A stretch of DNA of 64,000 bases from Xanthostigma xanthostigma (Eukaryota > Arthropoda > Insecta > Raphidioptera > Raphidiidae), in contig OY754469.1 of NCBI GenBank assembly GCA_963575645.1, forward strand, positions 23,578,001 through 23,642,000, in the 5' to 3' direction. The first letter of the stretch is position 1. Every line of letters starts with the position of its first letter. This document shows, one piece after another, positions 33,113-45,124 of this stretch. The position numbers and the translations under genes are program-made. Below the pieces are notes generated by a model that was not told the DNA's origin, made no database searches, and saw only the letters and a program-made list of their open reading frames with translations.

Positions 33113-33600
33113 TTTTTATTTTATTTTTTTTATTTATTTGAAAAGTTCTATTAAGATGTTAATCAAAGATTTTAATCAAAACATGCTTAACTAGTTTATT
33201 TCTGACAGTTCTAAAAAACAAAAGAACAGCTGATTTTTTTATTTTCAAAATATTTCTGAAACTATGAAGTTTAGAAACAAAACTTTCTTGAAAAAATAAA
33301 TAGAATAATAATCCGTTAAGAAAACACCATTATAGCATATATCTTACCTGCGCATGCGTTGATTTTCCCCAAAAACATTAGGGCTATTCATATTTGCATG
33401 CCAAATATCCTCCCAAAATTTGGTTTCAATCCGTTCATCTATTTGATCTGTATCGTGTTGACAGACAAACAGACGCACAGAGTTTTTCCAAAAAAATGCT
33501 TTTTAGATTCGGGGAGCCTCAAAATGAAAAATAATTGTAATATTTTGAAAAGTGATTTTTGACCTAAACTAGTACCATTTCCCACTTGGTTGGAATGGTG

Positions 33601-36149
33601 ATATACATCTACTGGAAATGGAAATTTAATTTCAATTATAAAAATACAGCCGTTCGCAAACAGATGTGCAGACAGAAATTTTGGAAACACTTTTCGCCTA
33701 GATATCGTATAAAATAAATGGAAAATAAGCAAGAAAAAAAAGTTATAAACAGTTTCCGTAATTATTTTAAATAACGTTAGGTACTAATGCTGTTGTTATT
33801 CTTTGTTTACTTTTTTATGAAATTTACGCTCAGTCAATAATATGAAATAAACCTAATATTGTTGTTTTGAATTTTTCATTATTAAAGGCAGTTTTATTTT
33901 TAGGCTTCCGGTATCACATAATCTTGTAGCTTTTACACAGCCAATGTACCCACAGCCGTAAATGATCAACGGTCGGTAAGAGCATTACCTCTACTTTAGT
34001 CTCTCATTTCTTCCGGCCTGCTACCCGTGCTTCCGTCCCGACTCCCGACCACCGCCGCCGGTAACGGATGAATACACTGTGGCTACCTACCGACGCCGCG
34101 CCGTACCACTGCACTGGCAGCAACACTGTGAGGCACAACCGTTCCGAGTGTTCCGACGGTGTACGGTTTTTAAACCCTTTTGCTTTTTTATATGGCAAGA
34201 GCATACATCAGAGTCGTACACAACATTCGCTACATATTCGTGGCATCGACCCCATATATTGCCGAGTAACAGTTTCACTCGCGTTAATGTTAGTTTGATG
34301 GGAACTATTAGGACCATGTGCCATATCTTCTCCGTTTTTTGGTGAACTATTCTATGCGAAGCGTCTGATAGTAAAGCATTGCGCGCTATGTATTTTTGTA
34401 GAAATTTATAATAGTTTACAATTATACGTTATTGAAAAATCGAAGAAGAAGCATGATATCTGTTGAACAGCACCTAATTTTGTTAGTAGATGCTTTGAAG
34501 GGGTGAGATAAGAGATGCTCAAAGGAATCTGCTGGTGTCTTTCGACCGGAATTTTATTCTGCCTTTTACAATACGGGTATTTGAAATACTGTGAAAATCT
34601 CAGCCTTGTCAAAATGGTATTTAGGGGTTGATTTCCCCTAAAAGCGACTGAACTTGGTGATGCAAAGTGTCACTTTCGTTGTTTGTACTGATTATACATT
34701 ATAAAGTATGGCACTTCCACGCCTATATCAGCTCCATCTACTTTGTTTATATTATTAGTGATAGATTAAAAATTATGTTTTAATTGGTCAAATCGTGCTA
34801 ATCTAAACTACTCTCTCAAATTCTTTTAAAATATCAATAGCAGTGTATCTTCCATGCAAATATCCTTAGCAGCTGAGCGTGTTTTTATGTGACAAAAATA
34901 GGTCAAATCACTTTGTAAAAATCTCATTAAAACAGCTAATAATGCCGTTTACTTCATATTTGATTTACTAATTTGTAATTTATGTATAACTTTACTAAGA
35001 TTTTATTTTTATGTTCATTTTCTTTAAATTTGTCATTGTTTATTCTCTAAATAAAATAAAACGTGCTGAGCGTCACGTTACGTCACATGGAGAGAAGAGA
35101 AAGTAAAAATAGTTGGAAACGCTGTCAAAAATAATAAAAATTCAAACTGTTTATAAAAATTAAACTACTGAACACATTTCAATGAATTTAAATAGAGTTC
35201 TGGTCTGATGGTAAACAAAGCGAATAAAATATAAACTAAGGCAATCTGACCAAAGTTGCGATCTGTAGAGCTCGGACGTACATACGTACATCCGTACATA
35301 CGTGCAGACCAACCGACAACTGCTGTTCGTGATTTTCAATTACATTTTTAGTAATAATTATGAACTCGAATCGATCTTAAACTGGTTCTGTTTTATAGAA
35401 CAGAATCTCCTCTTTTCAAAAAGCTACAATTTGAATGGATTTCTTGTGCAATTAACTTAGATATAGCTTCTTGTATGAACGAATGTCAGCTCTGACGCAC
35501 AAAGCGACAATAGAACACATACCGCTAGAAAAAATGTGTCATATCAATGTGGTTAATTTATGGTTCCTAACTTCTGAGTAGTCAAGTGAGAAGTCTTTAA
35601 TTCAATTATGTTTGCAGGGTATCAGTTAATAGTGTATTAACTTTTATCAAAATTTGTTCAGCTGTGTTTACTTGTACGAAAAAGTGATTTAAGTCAATCT
35701 TTATATAAACATTATACCTTATATTATATTACGTACAATATAGGTGGTATATACCACATTTTCTATATTTCTATGTTCCTCCTACAAAAAGCTAGTTGTC
35801 TCATTATAAAAAGCATATCTTTAATATACTTTTTATAGCTATTTGCAATCTACTTTGATTGTCTACGAAAGCTACGTCTACTTTACTATCTCTGTTTCTC
35901 TCATAGTGTTCAATGGTAACTGACAGGTCGCTTTTGAAAATTACTGTTGGATTCGTAAGATAGTGGTAAATTTATCAGTTTACTGCCACTATATAGGCAT
36001 GAAAAGCAGCTGTTTTAGGGGGGGGGAGTATAATAAATAAAAATAACTAAATAACTAGGTAAATCATTTCAATTTTATTCATATTTGTTGATATTGTTAA
36101 GTGATTCTTAGACAGTCTTTAATTTAGTATTCTATATGTAAATGAATTA
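33601..36149. other. Intergenic with one GC-rich patch
   Basis: Mostly AT-rich. 34010-34165 is notably GC- and CpG-rich (gaccaccgccgccggtaacg) and could be an old promoter, exon or transposon part. Several short frames overlap it on both strands but none is recognisable. A tandem acatacgtacatccgtacat run lies at 35280-35305. Confidence 0.45.
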
Positions 36150-36420
36150 ATTAATTCAACTCTTTTGAACGTACATAGCTGAAATTATAGATCACTTGTC
36201 TTACAATTCTTGCAACCTGGTTTTCAGGGCTTCGTAACCAAATAGCAAAAAAAGGAACTCTTACAATTTCGCCATGTTTGTTCATTCGTCCGTCCGTCAG
36301 TCTATCCCTCTGTCCGTATGTCACAGCGTTATAACTTCCGCCATCTATCCATCGATTTGGATGAAATTTTACACGCAGATGTCTTATGTGAACCGCCAGA
36401 CAATTATGTAATGAAATTAC
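36150..36420 (-). repeat. Dispersed repeat fragment with cgtccgtccgtcagtc block
   Basis: Contains ttcgccatgtttgttcattc, tccgtccgtcag and aacttccgccatc. A related inverted piece is at about 61640-61730 (ggcggacgaacatgacgaag). The overlapping minus-strand frame (36151-36582) is repeat-derived. Confidence 0.5.
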
Positions 36421-36547
36421 AAAAAAATAATTTAGGGCCAGCTTTCCATACACATAACTGAGGGATGAAACTGTGTTTTTGCGCAACCCATTGCATAGAG
36501 TTTCGTTGGATAGGTCGTGCAATATAAGTTCTTGACTGACTTTTTTC

Positions 36548-36976
36548 TTAAGAGTATTCGTCACTGCAAATACCCCCTGCACCCTTCATCTCAAATCTTT
36601 TCCCCTCGCCTAAAAACGGTTCGCGCTCTCCCGACGCTATTTTTAAAGCTAGAGGGTTCAAGTAAACGCCAAATGAAAGACAAAGAATCAGACTACGGAT
36701 CCTTCAGGCGAATTTTTTGAAAAAAAAATTCCTGAAAAAACTTACAACCTTTTGAAAAAAATAATAAGTTACGTAATATTTCACACGTAGGCGAAACTGT
36801 TTTTCAAAAAATTCGCCTGAAGGATCTGTAGTCTGATTCTTTGTCTTTCATTTGGCGTTTACCAGAACCCTCTAGCTTTAAAAATAGCGTCGGGAGAGCG
36901 CGAACCGTTTTTAGGCGAGGGGAAAAGATTTGTGATGAAGGGTGCAGGGGGTGTTTGCAGGGACGAATACTCTTAA
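36548..36976. mobile_element. TTAA-flanked palindromic MITE, copy 2
   Basis: TTAA at 36548-36551 and 36973-36976; termini gagtattcgtcactgcaaat and tgcagggacgaatactc. Arms are near-identical to those at 17657-18083, but the central spacer is inverted relative to that copy. Confidence 0.85.
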
Positions 36977-37069
36977 GTGAATATTTTCCGAGATATAAGC
37001 TCATAAAGTCGTTAATAATGTGCCCCCCCCCCCTCTGTCAGGTTAAACAATCTGAAAAAAATCAAGTAG

Positions 37070-37395
37070 CACTTTACGAATACTTTCATCGAAAATTATT
37101 TTTAACAAGGTGTATTAACAAGTTGTAGGAGTTGAACTGATCTTTCATTACGTTATTTTATATGGGCTGTCGTATTTCTATTATATAGCGAAGAAAAGAA
37201 TCACAGCTATATTAATTAAAAAAAATCATTCCTGATGCCAATATTTATTAAAACAACTTGATTTTTGAAAGGCCACAAAATTATTTTATTAGTGCAAATA
37301 ATAATTTATGGCTACTTTTCTTTTAAATTAATAAACTATATAACAGCATCGACATATTGCAACGACGCATTTCTAAGTTAAAGTACGATATTTAT
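37070..37395. repeat. Dispersed repeat P, copy 1
   Basis: Reverse complement is recognisable at 61310-61600 (landmarks gttgtaggagttgaactgat, atttatcaagcaacgat and atattgcaacgacgcatttc). Type unknown. Confidence 0.6.
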
Positions 37396-37661
37396 CAAGC
37401 AACGATTGTGATTTGTGACCCATATATAGCCCATAAATAAGTCATACACACACTACGGAACTCTATCAGGCAATTGGCCGCATTTTACTAATCTATTATT
37501 CCTTGAGTTAAGTTTGGATACCAATTAATAGTGTGCTAAACATATGAATATGGGTTCAATCATATTTGAATGACACCTGTAAGTAGATGCAGTTCTACGG
37601 ACAACAGTATTCTGATAACGCAGTCCATCGTCTATATAGATATAATATCGGATAAAAAATA

Positions 37662-38398
37662 CCTGAAAAATTGGTTGTCTGTAAAGTCGGTTTACGGACA
37701 ATAGTTTTACGTGATAACGTATTCCGCTCGAATATCATATTTAATAATACATAACTGCGCTCTCGCTTGCACGCACAGGGTCAGGCGGAACGTTACGGAA
37801 CGTTACACTTTTTCGTGCGTGCAGCTGGTGTTTCATCAATTTATAAGACGTTATCACGTCAAAAACTTAGTCCGCCATCTTTAGTAGTCCGCCATATTGG
37901 ATTTAGAGTGACGTCACTTTATTTTTCAAGTTATTCTCAGCAAGCCCTTTCATTTGATACCCATATTGTAGGAAAGCATAATAAAATTAGTCCGCCATCT
38001 TTAGAAGTCCGCCATATTTGATTTAGAGTGACGTCACACAGCTAACCATGCATTGTCATTCAAACTAAACGTGTATACAAATTTTCATCTCAATCGGTTG
38101 ATGATATCTGCTTCAAAATTACCGAAGGCATTTCCGCCATCTTTAGAAGCCCGCCATATTGGATTTAGAGTGACGTCACACAGCTAACCATGCATTGTCA
38201 TTAAAACTAAACGTGTATACAAATTTTCATCTCAATCGGTTCATGATATCTGCTTCAAAATTACCGAAGGCATTCTAGTTGCTCACTTAGTAACGTTAGG
38301 AACGTTACACCTTTTCGTGCATGCAGCCGGTGTTTCATCTTTTTATTTTGACGTGATTCATCAATTTATAAGACGTTATCACGTCAAAACCCACTAGA
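37662..38398 (+). mobile_element. Repeat family G, copy 1
   Basis: Starts attggttgtctgtaaagtcg and ends agacgttatcacgtcaaaac. agttttacgtgataacgt near the left end is mirrored at the right end, so it has sub-terminal inverted repeats. The interior has three copies of tccgccatctttagaagtcc-like text and a tandem duplication. An inverted copy lies at 54904-55910. Confidence 0.7.
37988..38275. repeat. Tandem duplication, about 142-bp period
   Basis: Two near-identical units containing gtgacgtcacacagctaacc and tcaatcggttgatgatatct inside repeat G copy 1. A third partial unit precedes at about 37870. Confidence 0.85.
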
Positions 38399-38813
38399 AA
38401 TAAATTTTAAGAGTCGATTACGTCATTATCTTAATTATAATCGATAAGTTTCAGGATAATCATACCGTATAATTTCTGAAAACATAATTTACGAAAGTCC
38501 CACGCCTCTGTTTTCGAGATGCAAACTACCGCACACTGATGTACCGTACCTTTATAAAGATTATACTGGTTTTTAATCCGTTTACTTTTTATATTTACAT
38601 GCACGAAGCCTCGTAAATTTATATTAATTTAATTAAAGTGCTTTGTTTTACTTCCAAATAAATAACAGTTTTATGTAGAAATTGAAAACTCAGGCCTACT
38701 TTTCTCTTTAATTTATAATTCAATTAAAAATAATGGATTTGATAGTATCCTATTAAAGTTTTGTACGTTTTGAAGAAAATTGTTATCTTAATAAATTGTG
38801 CAGATTTTTTAAT
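38399..38813. other. Intergenic, no feature seen
   Basis: AT-rich spacer. Confidence 0.5.
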
Positions 38814-39540
38814 ACAATTTTACCATTTCAACTTCACAATTTAGAAAATGATACTAATATAGGTCAAAATTAATATTTCAAAATTTTACAGTATTTTTTC
38901 GTTTTGTGGTCCTATACGAGTTCAAAAAATATATTTTTTTTTAAAGTCTAGTCGTCTATTTGTCGGTTAGTCTGTGAGCACAATACAGATCAAACGGTTT
39001 TTGCTAGGAAGTTTTACATGTCCAAACTCCAAAGAAGGATCCCAAATCGCTGTCCGTCTGTCTGTCTGACTATGTGTCAAGACTTTTGCTCAGGAACGGG
39101 TGGAGGTATCAACTTGAAATTGATATCAAATACTCAGGTCTGCATTCCTTTGGAGCTGTGAAAAAATCAAATCAAAGTCAACGCAATATTTTGACACTCG
39201 CAAGGGAATCAAAACCTATATCATGGTACTTTCCGTTGACCTAGAATCATGAAACTTGGCAAGAAGCAATGTCTTACAGCACAAGTAATGTGAAAAGTAA
39301 AAAAACGTAAATTTGTAGTTAATCTAGAATCTTGTTTGGCGCGAAAGAAGGTTGCACAGCACAAGTAAAGAAAAAAACAAGAAAATAACAAATTTATGAT
39401 TCTATATAGAAGTATTACATAACAAATTTAATTTTTATGAAATAACGGTACAGAACCCTCAGGACGCTAGTTCTATTCACACTTGTCCTTTTTTTATTTT
39501 TGGGGAAAATCGGCGAATGCGTAATACTGTAGGTAACGTT
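38814..39540 (-). repeat. Repeat family C, degraded inverted copy split by other repeat sequence
   Basis: 38814-39003 is the 3' part of C in reverse (accatttcaacttc, ctgtgagcacaatacagatc); 39499-39540 holds the ggggaaaatcggcgaatgcg block. Between them is a different repeat-like segment with ctgtccgtctgtctgtctga. Confidence 0.65.
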
Positions 39541-39556
39541 GTTTTTCATATTATAA

Positions 39557-40533
39557 CTAGCGGCCCGGCCCCGTGTCAACGGGTGCGACAGATATATTTT
39601 GTGTTATCGGAAAAATCTGCCAAATCCCATATATTATTAAACGAGCTAATCTTGTATCTACCTATGTACCTACCTATGTACCTTTTTTTTGCGGAGGTGA
39701 GGAAATCCATCATGGACACCCGCTGGGTCTCCAGCGGGTAGTGTCCGACTCCTACTAACTAAAACCTCACCCTCTCTACTCGCCATCTCGCACTGGAACC
39801 GCTCCTACCTATGTCCCTAAATATTTTCTCGAAAACGGCCCTAACGATTTGGATGAAATTTACTGAAAAGGGATTTTGGGGAGCAAAAAATCGATTTAGC
39901 TAGGTCTCATCTCTCGAAAAATCGTATTCTTACAAATTTTATCATTATAAAAATCAATTTTTTGACGTATAAAAATACTTAAATATTGTAAGTAGGTTTT
40001 GGAATTTTATGCAAACAATGAATCAATTGTTTTCAAAATATTATGACAGTCAATCTTTAAAGCTTACCACAGCATATCAATATTTTATTTAACTTTCCGA
40101 GCAAAGCCCGGTCACCCAGGTACTGTATTTCATTAAGAAACGACTACAGCGCATAATTGTCGGAACTGATGTCGTTCAGTGCGCTGCACCGTAGTGGCAC
40201 TACTTGGCGAAGCTCCTTTCGCTAGTCGCCGCTCGGTACGCTACAGTGAAGCACCATCTGAACGAAACCAGTTGCAAGAGCTTGCTCTCGCCTACCTGAT
40301 GTCGCTACATGGTACGAGAACAGTTTTTTTTTTACAAAACACCGTTATTCTGTACAAAATATTTACAAATTATGTACAAAAACCTTCCTCGCTTATAAGT
40401 GCGATAAACGAGGAAGGTTTTTGTATTAGTAAAAACCGTATGAAAATCCGTTGGGTAGTTTTTGAGTTTAACGCGTTCAGACAGACAGACAGATAGACGC
40501 GGCTGGGGGACTTTGTTTTAAATATTATATAGA
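39557..40533 (-). mobile_element. Non-autonomous Helitron, 0.98 kb
   Basis: On the minus strand it begins A|TCTATATAATATTTAAAA and ends CCGCTAG|T, with the hairpin cccg-ttgaca-cggg just before gccgggccgctag. No Rep/helicase is encoded. The interior has a GC-richer part (40160-40310) and a 14-bp hairpin at 40381-40424 (aaccttcctcg and mirror). Overlapping short frames are not genes. Confidence 0.75.
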
Positions 40534-40689
40534 TGTTATACTTTTCATAATAGTTTAACAAAAAAATGTTTTTTTTTTTTTGACAAAAAGTAATTATTTA
40601 ACTATTTAACAAGCGTGTTTGGTTAATTTTTACATGAGAAACCATAGTATTAGTACAGTCATTTAGTGCCGATAAATACAATTAGGAGG

Positions 40690-41150
40690 GAAGATATGGA
40701 CTTGAAACTAATTCAGCGGAAACGTTTATAGCTTCGAAAATAATTGAGCTAGAGGGCCCTACGAGGGCTCATTTTCTTCGTTTTTCTATGAGCTAAAAGG
40801 TGGTAATGGCAAAAAAATTTATTTTTTGTAAATGCGCGCTTGGCGCGCAAAACAAAAAAATGCCAATTTTTATCTCACGATTATTTTCGGACAGAGGCCA
40901 TTCAGTAATGCGTGTAACCGGAGTAACCTGCTGCCGAATCTAGAGTGGACAGATGTAAATAATAATTAAATAATCAGGAGCTGCATGCCGTGTTTGCGCA
41001 TTTGCAAAAAATAAATTTTTTCGCCATTCCCACCTTTTAGCTCATAAAAAAACGAAGAAAATGAGCCCTCGTAGGGCCCTCTAGCTCAATTACTTTCGGA
41101 GCTATAAGCGTTTCCGCTGAATTAGTTTCAGGCCTATATCTTTCCACCTC
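40690..41150. mobile_element. Foldback element, about 150-bp arms
   Basis: Arms 40690-40845 and about 41000-41150 are inverted copies (cagcggaaacgtttatagct, agagggccctacgagggctc and aaggtggtaatggc with mirrors). Spacer of about 150 bases. No coding content. Superfamily unknown. Confidence 0.8.
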
Positions 41151-41530
41151 ATTTTACCACCACTCCCTCCCTCCGGCCTATTAAAGTGCTCCCTGATACC
41201 CAACTCTTAAAAAAAAATTGAGGCCCCAACTCCACCCCCTTCTGAAAAAAACCTGATTGAATTTTTTTTTATTCGCAATTTCAAATCGCGATATTTCGCG
41301 AACGGATTGAGATATCGGGCTCAACTTTGAGCGAGCTTACGTGTTTTTTCAAGCTCTTCAATTTCGCCATTTACAGTTTTTTTGTAGCATCAGATCCGGC
41401 TGAGATATGCTCGAAAAACCGTTTACAGGTAAATTTAATACGCCCCCCCACCCCCTATAACCGCCGATCACCGGAAATATTTTGAGGGAATAAGGAGGGA
41501 TCGAACTCCATCGGTTGGAAAAAAAAAAAA
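41151..41530. other. Spacer, no gene
   Basis: C-rich short runs (cgcccccccaccccctataa near 41440) but no recognisable feature. Confidence 0.4.
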
Positions 41531-42043
41531 CTCGGGTCGCAGTGCGAAACCCTGCCGACAATATAGTGTATTTGCTATTATAGGCAGTGTGGCTCCCTTA
41601 TATAAACTTTATTTTATTTTTGAACAAAATAAAAAAATTAACCCCTTAATACACCCCTTAAAATAAATTTTTTTCTTAGTTTTAATATTGTTATCAATAC
41701 AACAAATTAAATTCACTCGTCACTAAATAAATCCATGTCTACAAACTAACGTTTTCATAAAATTTTTAAGTCCGGTCCTGTCTAGCCGATTTTAATGAAA
41801 TTTTAATAGCACATTTTAATCATTACTAAAGGGTTAAATTTCAATTTTGAAACGATTCGGAGAAATTTTTAGGTATTTTTGGGCCCAAAAATATTTTTCA
41901 ACCCCTAAAACCCACCCTTAAAGTGGCCCGATTGGGCCCATTTTAAATAGGCTTCGTGCGGTGATGGATTTCAACATGTGGTTCAAATTTCGCTAAAATC
42001 AATTAACTCCTTCGAAAGTTATAGCCCGCACACATATATATAT

Positions 42044-44406
42044 TGTAACCTCAACTTGAGGGGAGCCGCGGCTAGCGTAGTTCAGGCGGCGCGAGGGGCG
42101 TGGGCGAAGCCAGTAAGAGATGAGAATATCCTGATGGGAAAAGCCAGAAGGGCTGTAAGTATCCAACCACCGACCACTTACACGAATTAAATAATTAATG
42201 ATTAAATAAATTAAATGAAAACCTAGGACGACACAATAACAACAAACAAGTGTTGTCACGTGACGGTGAAAAGTGGAGTAGTGTGGGCCCACCGACCAAA
42301 GGTGAAAAGGGCGCCAGGACACAAGGGCCACACTATAGGAGTATCTAGGGAGTCCACTCCTAGACAATCGTGCCACGCTGACAACACGGAACTAATTCCA
42401 CACCCAAACCGTTTCCCAAAACGTAATAAATAATAACAAACAACAACAACGATCCACTCACTGGAGAATGGATCGCCACCAATAACAACAACAAGAAAAC
42501 AAACGCCAACAAAATTCAGCCCAAAACAAATGAACAAAGCCAAATTCACAACAAAACAACAATTAATTGCGACTAAACAGCCACTCGTAACAATTAACGA
42601 AATTGTAACTCAACAGCACTGACTAAATTCAGTGCCAACTTAAATCTACAACAATCGACGCGTACAACAATGAATCGACGAACTCAAATTAAATAAAGTT
42701 GACGCATCGACTTCAATACAGTGAGACGGCGTGTCGCGCCAACCTCAGAACCAAATTATAACACGACTAGGGCTCGTATTAATCATCAAACATCAAAACA
42801 TTAAATGATTAGCGGCATCGGCGTATAATAAATGCATTTGACATGTAATGACGCAGTAAATAATAAGGCGTAACTGATACGTGGCGGCGTAAATTACGAC
42901 AACTCACAATTTCTGAACAGAATAATTTCAGAAATTCCAGGAATGAATCCTGATCCGCAACAACTACCTCAACGCTAATCCTAAACAGCAGAAAAACAGA
43001 AACTAACATCCAGAGTGCCAACAGGCCTGTTAATTCACGGTTGATCTATTTGTAAAATGGTGACAACAATCAAAGGTGGGAAGGAACCTAAAATTTGGGA
43101 CCGCTCTGCGCGGAACCAAATTCTCTGTGTTAAAAAAGGATGCACGGAGGAATGCCCTAAATCGCCAACGAAACTAGAAGTTTACAACCACTAAAACCTA
43201 GTCACAAAACGCCTACGAAGATTCGCCACAAAATAGTAATCAGAAACGCAATATTCAATACAATAAAATCCGTCAACCAAGGAGCCGATGTTTACGCGTT
43301 GAATATTCACCCGCTAATCAGCTCACAAAACACAGTGTATTGTGTATGTCATCTAAAGGTACGTCCAAGATGCAAGCTGGTAGTCAGGTAGTCAGACGCT
43401 GGTTTTCTGAGTCAGACAGTCGGCGTGCATAAAATCCTTTATTGCTAAATCGGACTGGCCATAATGCACCAGCGCGCAGTTTTCCGGCGCACCGGCTCTC
43501 TGACTCAGATATTTACCGGTATGAATTTTACATTCTGGTTTCAGACAACCTGCGTCTGACAGTGTTGTTTTTAGGTGATATAAAATATGGATATCGAGGA
43601 TTTTATTTCAAAAAGGGGTTTTGTGGAAATTGGCCCAGTTCTTCGTAAGCCTGTGTTCAATTTTTGACAAAATAAAGTAAAAAGTATCCGGACTCATTCG
43701 GAAATATTAAAAAAATCGGTTTTCGTCGGCAAGTAATTGCGGAAAAAGGTGTTTGTACTCCCCGTAAATCGACCTTAATTTATTAATTGGATGTATTTCA
43801 CTTTTAAAAGGTTTTAATTTAGATGTAACATTGTCACCAAGCAGCAACAAAGCTGCAATATTTAAAGAATATTTAAATTCTTAGCTTTTAATTTGATTTT
43901 AATTTAACTATTCACATGTATACTTAGTATAGCTAGGTGAAATATTATTATTATTATCAATCTGTACTGTTAGCTCTATAAATATTTAATATTAATGCTC
44001 TGTCTGCGCCGATAACCAGCTTTCATATTGGCCACACCCAACGCCGCTCGGAGTCAGACAGTCAGACGCCGAAAATCTGAATCTGACTACCAGCTTGCAT
44101 CTTGGACGTACCCTTAGACAAGATTCGACCCAAGTAGATGTGCCGTCTACGTTTCCTCGTCTAGCGCACCGCTCTACGCAATCGTTCACTCTCTCGCACA
44201 TTGACCACTGATCAAGTCGGAACCCCTGTCTGTCTCCGTGTGAAAGCAGACCTCGTGTCGTTCTTTATTAACTCATGGCATTTTCGCCTCTCTCGCTCGC
44301 ACTCATTATCAACCTTTTTGCAATTTTAAATAACTTCTAATAATTCACATATTATTTCTACACAATTTGCTCAAGACAAAATGGCTTAAGGTTGTAAAAC
44401 GTTACA
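42044..44406 (+). mobile_element. Solo-LTR-like element, TGTAAC..GTTACA, with nested MITE
   Basis: Starts TGTAACCTCA and ends AACGTTACA, flanked on both sides by ATAT. A second copy lies in opposite orientation at 45125-46864. Shared blocks include cggcgcgaggggcgtggg, gggcgccaggacac and agagtgccaacaggcctgtt. Without the nested MITE it is about 1.6 kb, long for an LTR. No primer-binding site or gag/pol is attached, so it is read as a solo LTR; a non-autonomous element with 6-bp inverted ends is the alternative. The hydrophobic minus-strand frame 42256-42549 is not conserved in the other copy. Confidence 0.7.
43356..44114. mobile_element. Inverted-repeat MITE inside the LTR-like element
   Basis: A 759-bp insertion with termini aaggtacgtccaagatgcaa and its mirror (one mismatch), about 30-bp inverted repeats and further similarity inward (gtcagacagtcggcg). 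TA at 43354-43355 and 44115-44116 is the likely target duplication. The copy at 45125-46864 lacks it. Confidence 0.8.
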
Positions 44407-44459
<53 letters not shown>

Positions 44460-44475
44460 CATATATATATAAACA
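44407..44475. repeat. AT dinucleotide microsatellite
   Basis: Nearly pure (AT)n with a few ATAC and AAAT interruptions, at the junction of the LTR-like element and repeat L; probably expanded from the original ATAT target. Confidence 0.9.
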
Positions 44476-44604
44476 TTTCCAAAAATGGTGCCAAAGTGTT
44501 TAGGAGGCTATGAAACGTCGAGAAATTTTGGTCCGACCCCTAGGTCCCGCCATCCCACCGACGCCAATAGTGTAAGTGCCTTATGGCAAATACACTAATA
44601 AATT

Positions 44605-45124
44605 GATTTCCTTTATTGGTTTTCGTGCCGTCTATTTCGTCGAAGTGACCGCGCTATAAGGGTTAGTTTAAAATACTCCTTCAGTCAAAAAAATTAGAAA
44701 AATTTATTTTCGGAAATTCAGGCCTTTGAAGTTTGTTCAATTTCGAAAATAGCTGTTTTTCGCTGCAGGCACACTTTTGATTGTCAATATTGCAACTCTA
44801 AAATGTGAATATTTATAAGTAGTTATTTTCAAGCCTGAGATATGTATAGGTACTAAGTTACAATTATTTATTTTGTGCTAGATATATACGTTTTAATGTT
44901 TTTTTTTTTTTTTATTCAACCAACATTTTTTATTGAAAACAAAGAAAAAGCGCGTGTAAAAAAGTTTAATAATTTAGAAAATATTTTTTTTTAGTTCAAG
45001 AAGTATTTTAGACAATCTCTTAAAATATGCTATCAAAGTGTTTTTTTTTAACAAATTGCTTGTTTCATCGAATTTTGTTAAATAATTGAAAACCTACGCA
45101 GTGCTCCAATATAAAGCTATATAT
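44605..45124. other. Spacer between two LTR-like elements
   Basis: AT-rich, with no recognisable feature. Confidence 0.5.

Larger units (their letters stand above)
30581..33600 (+). repeat. Repeat family C, copy 4, split by two insertions
   Basis: The left part (30581-30767) begins aatccaaccaattgggcgac; the right part (about 33170-33600) ends tggttggaatggtg. Between them lie a 1.8-kb inverted-repeat element (30768-32581), a short piece of C (ttaatcaaagcat), repeat O copy 2, and then the resumption of C at ttaatcaaaacatgcttaac. Comparison with intact copies shows which bases were duplicated at each insertion. Confidence 0.8.
41531..44604 (+). repeat. Repeat family L, copy 2, interrupted by an LTR-like element
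   Basis: 41531-42043 matches 1080 to about 1510, and 44476-44604 matches about 1520-1648 (aaacgtcgagaaattttggt, ccatcccaccgacgccaata). The insertion occurred in an AT dinucleotide run within L. Confidence 0.85.

Noticed and set aside
34004-34345. Overlapping short frames in the GC-rich patch as coding exons
   Set aside because: Frames are open on both strands because of high GC, and none is recognisable or bordered by good splice sites.
37988-38275. A CRISPR-like array or satellite
   Set aside because: Only two to three long near-identical units inside a mobile repeat; eukaryotic context.
42256-42549. 97-codon hydrophobic minus frame as a membrane protein
   Set aside because: Not conserved in the second copy of the same element.
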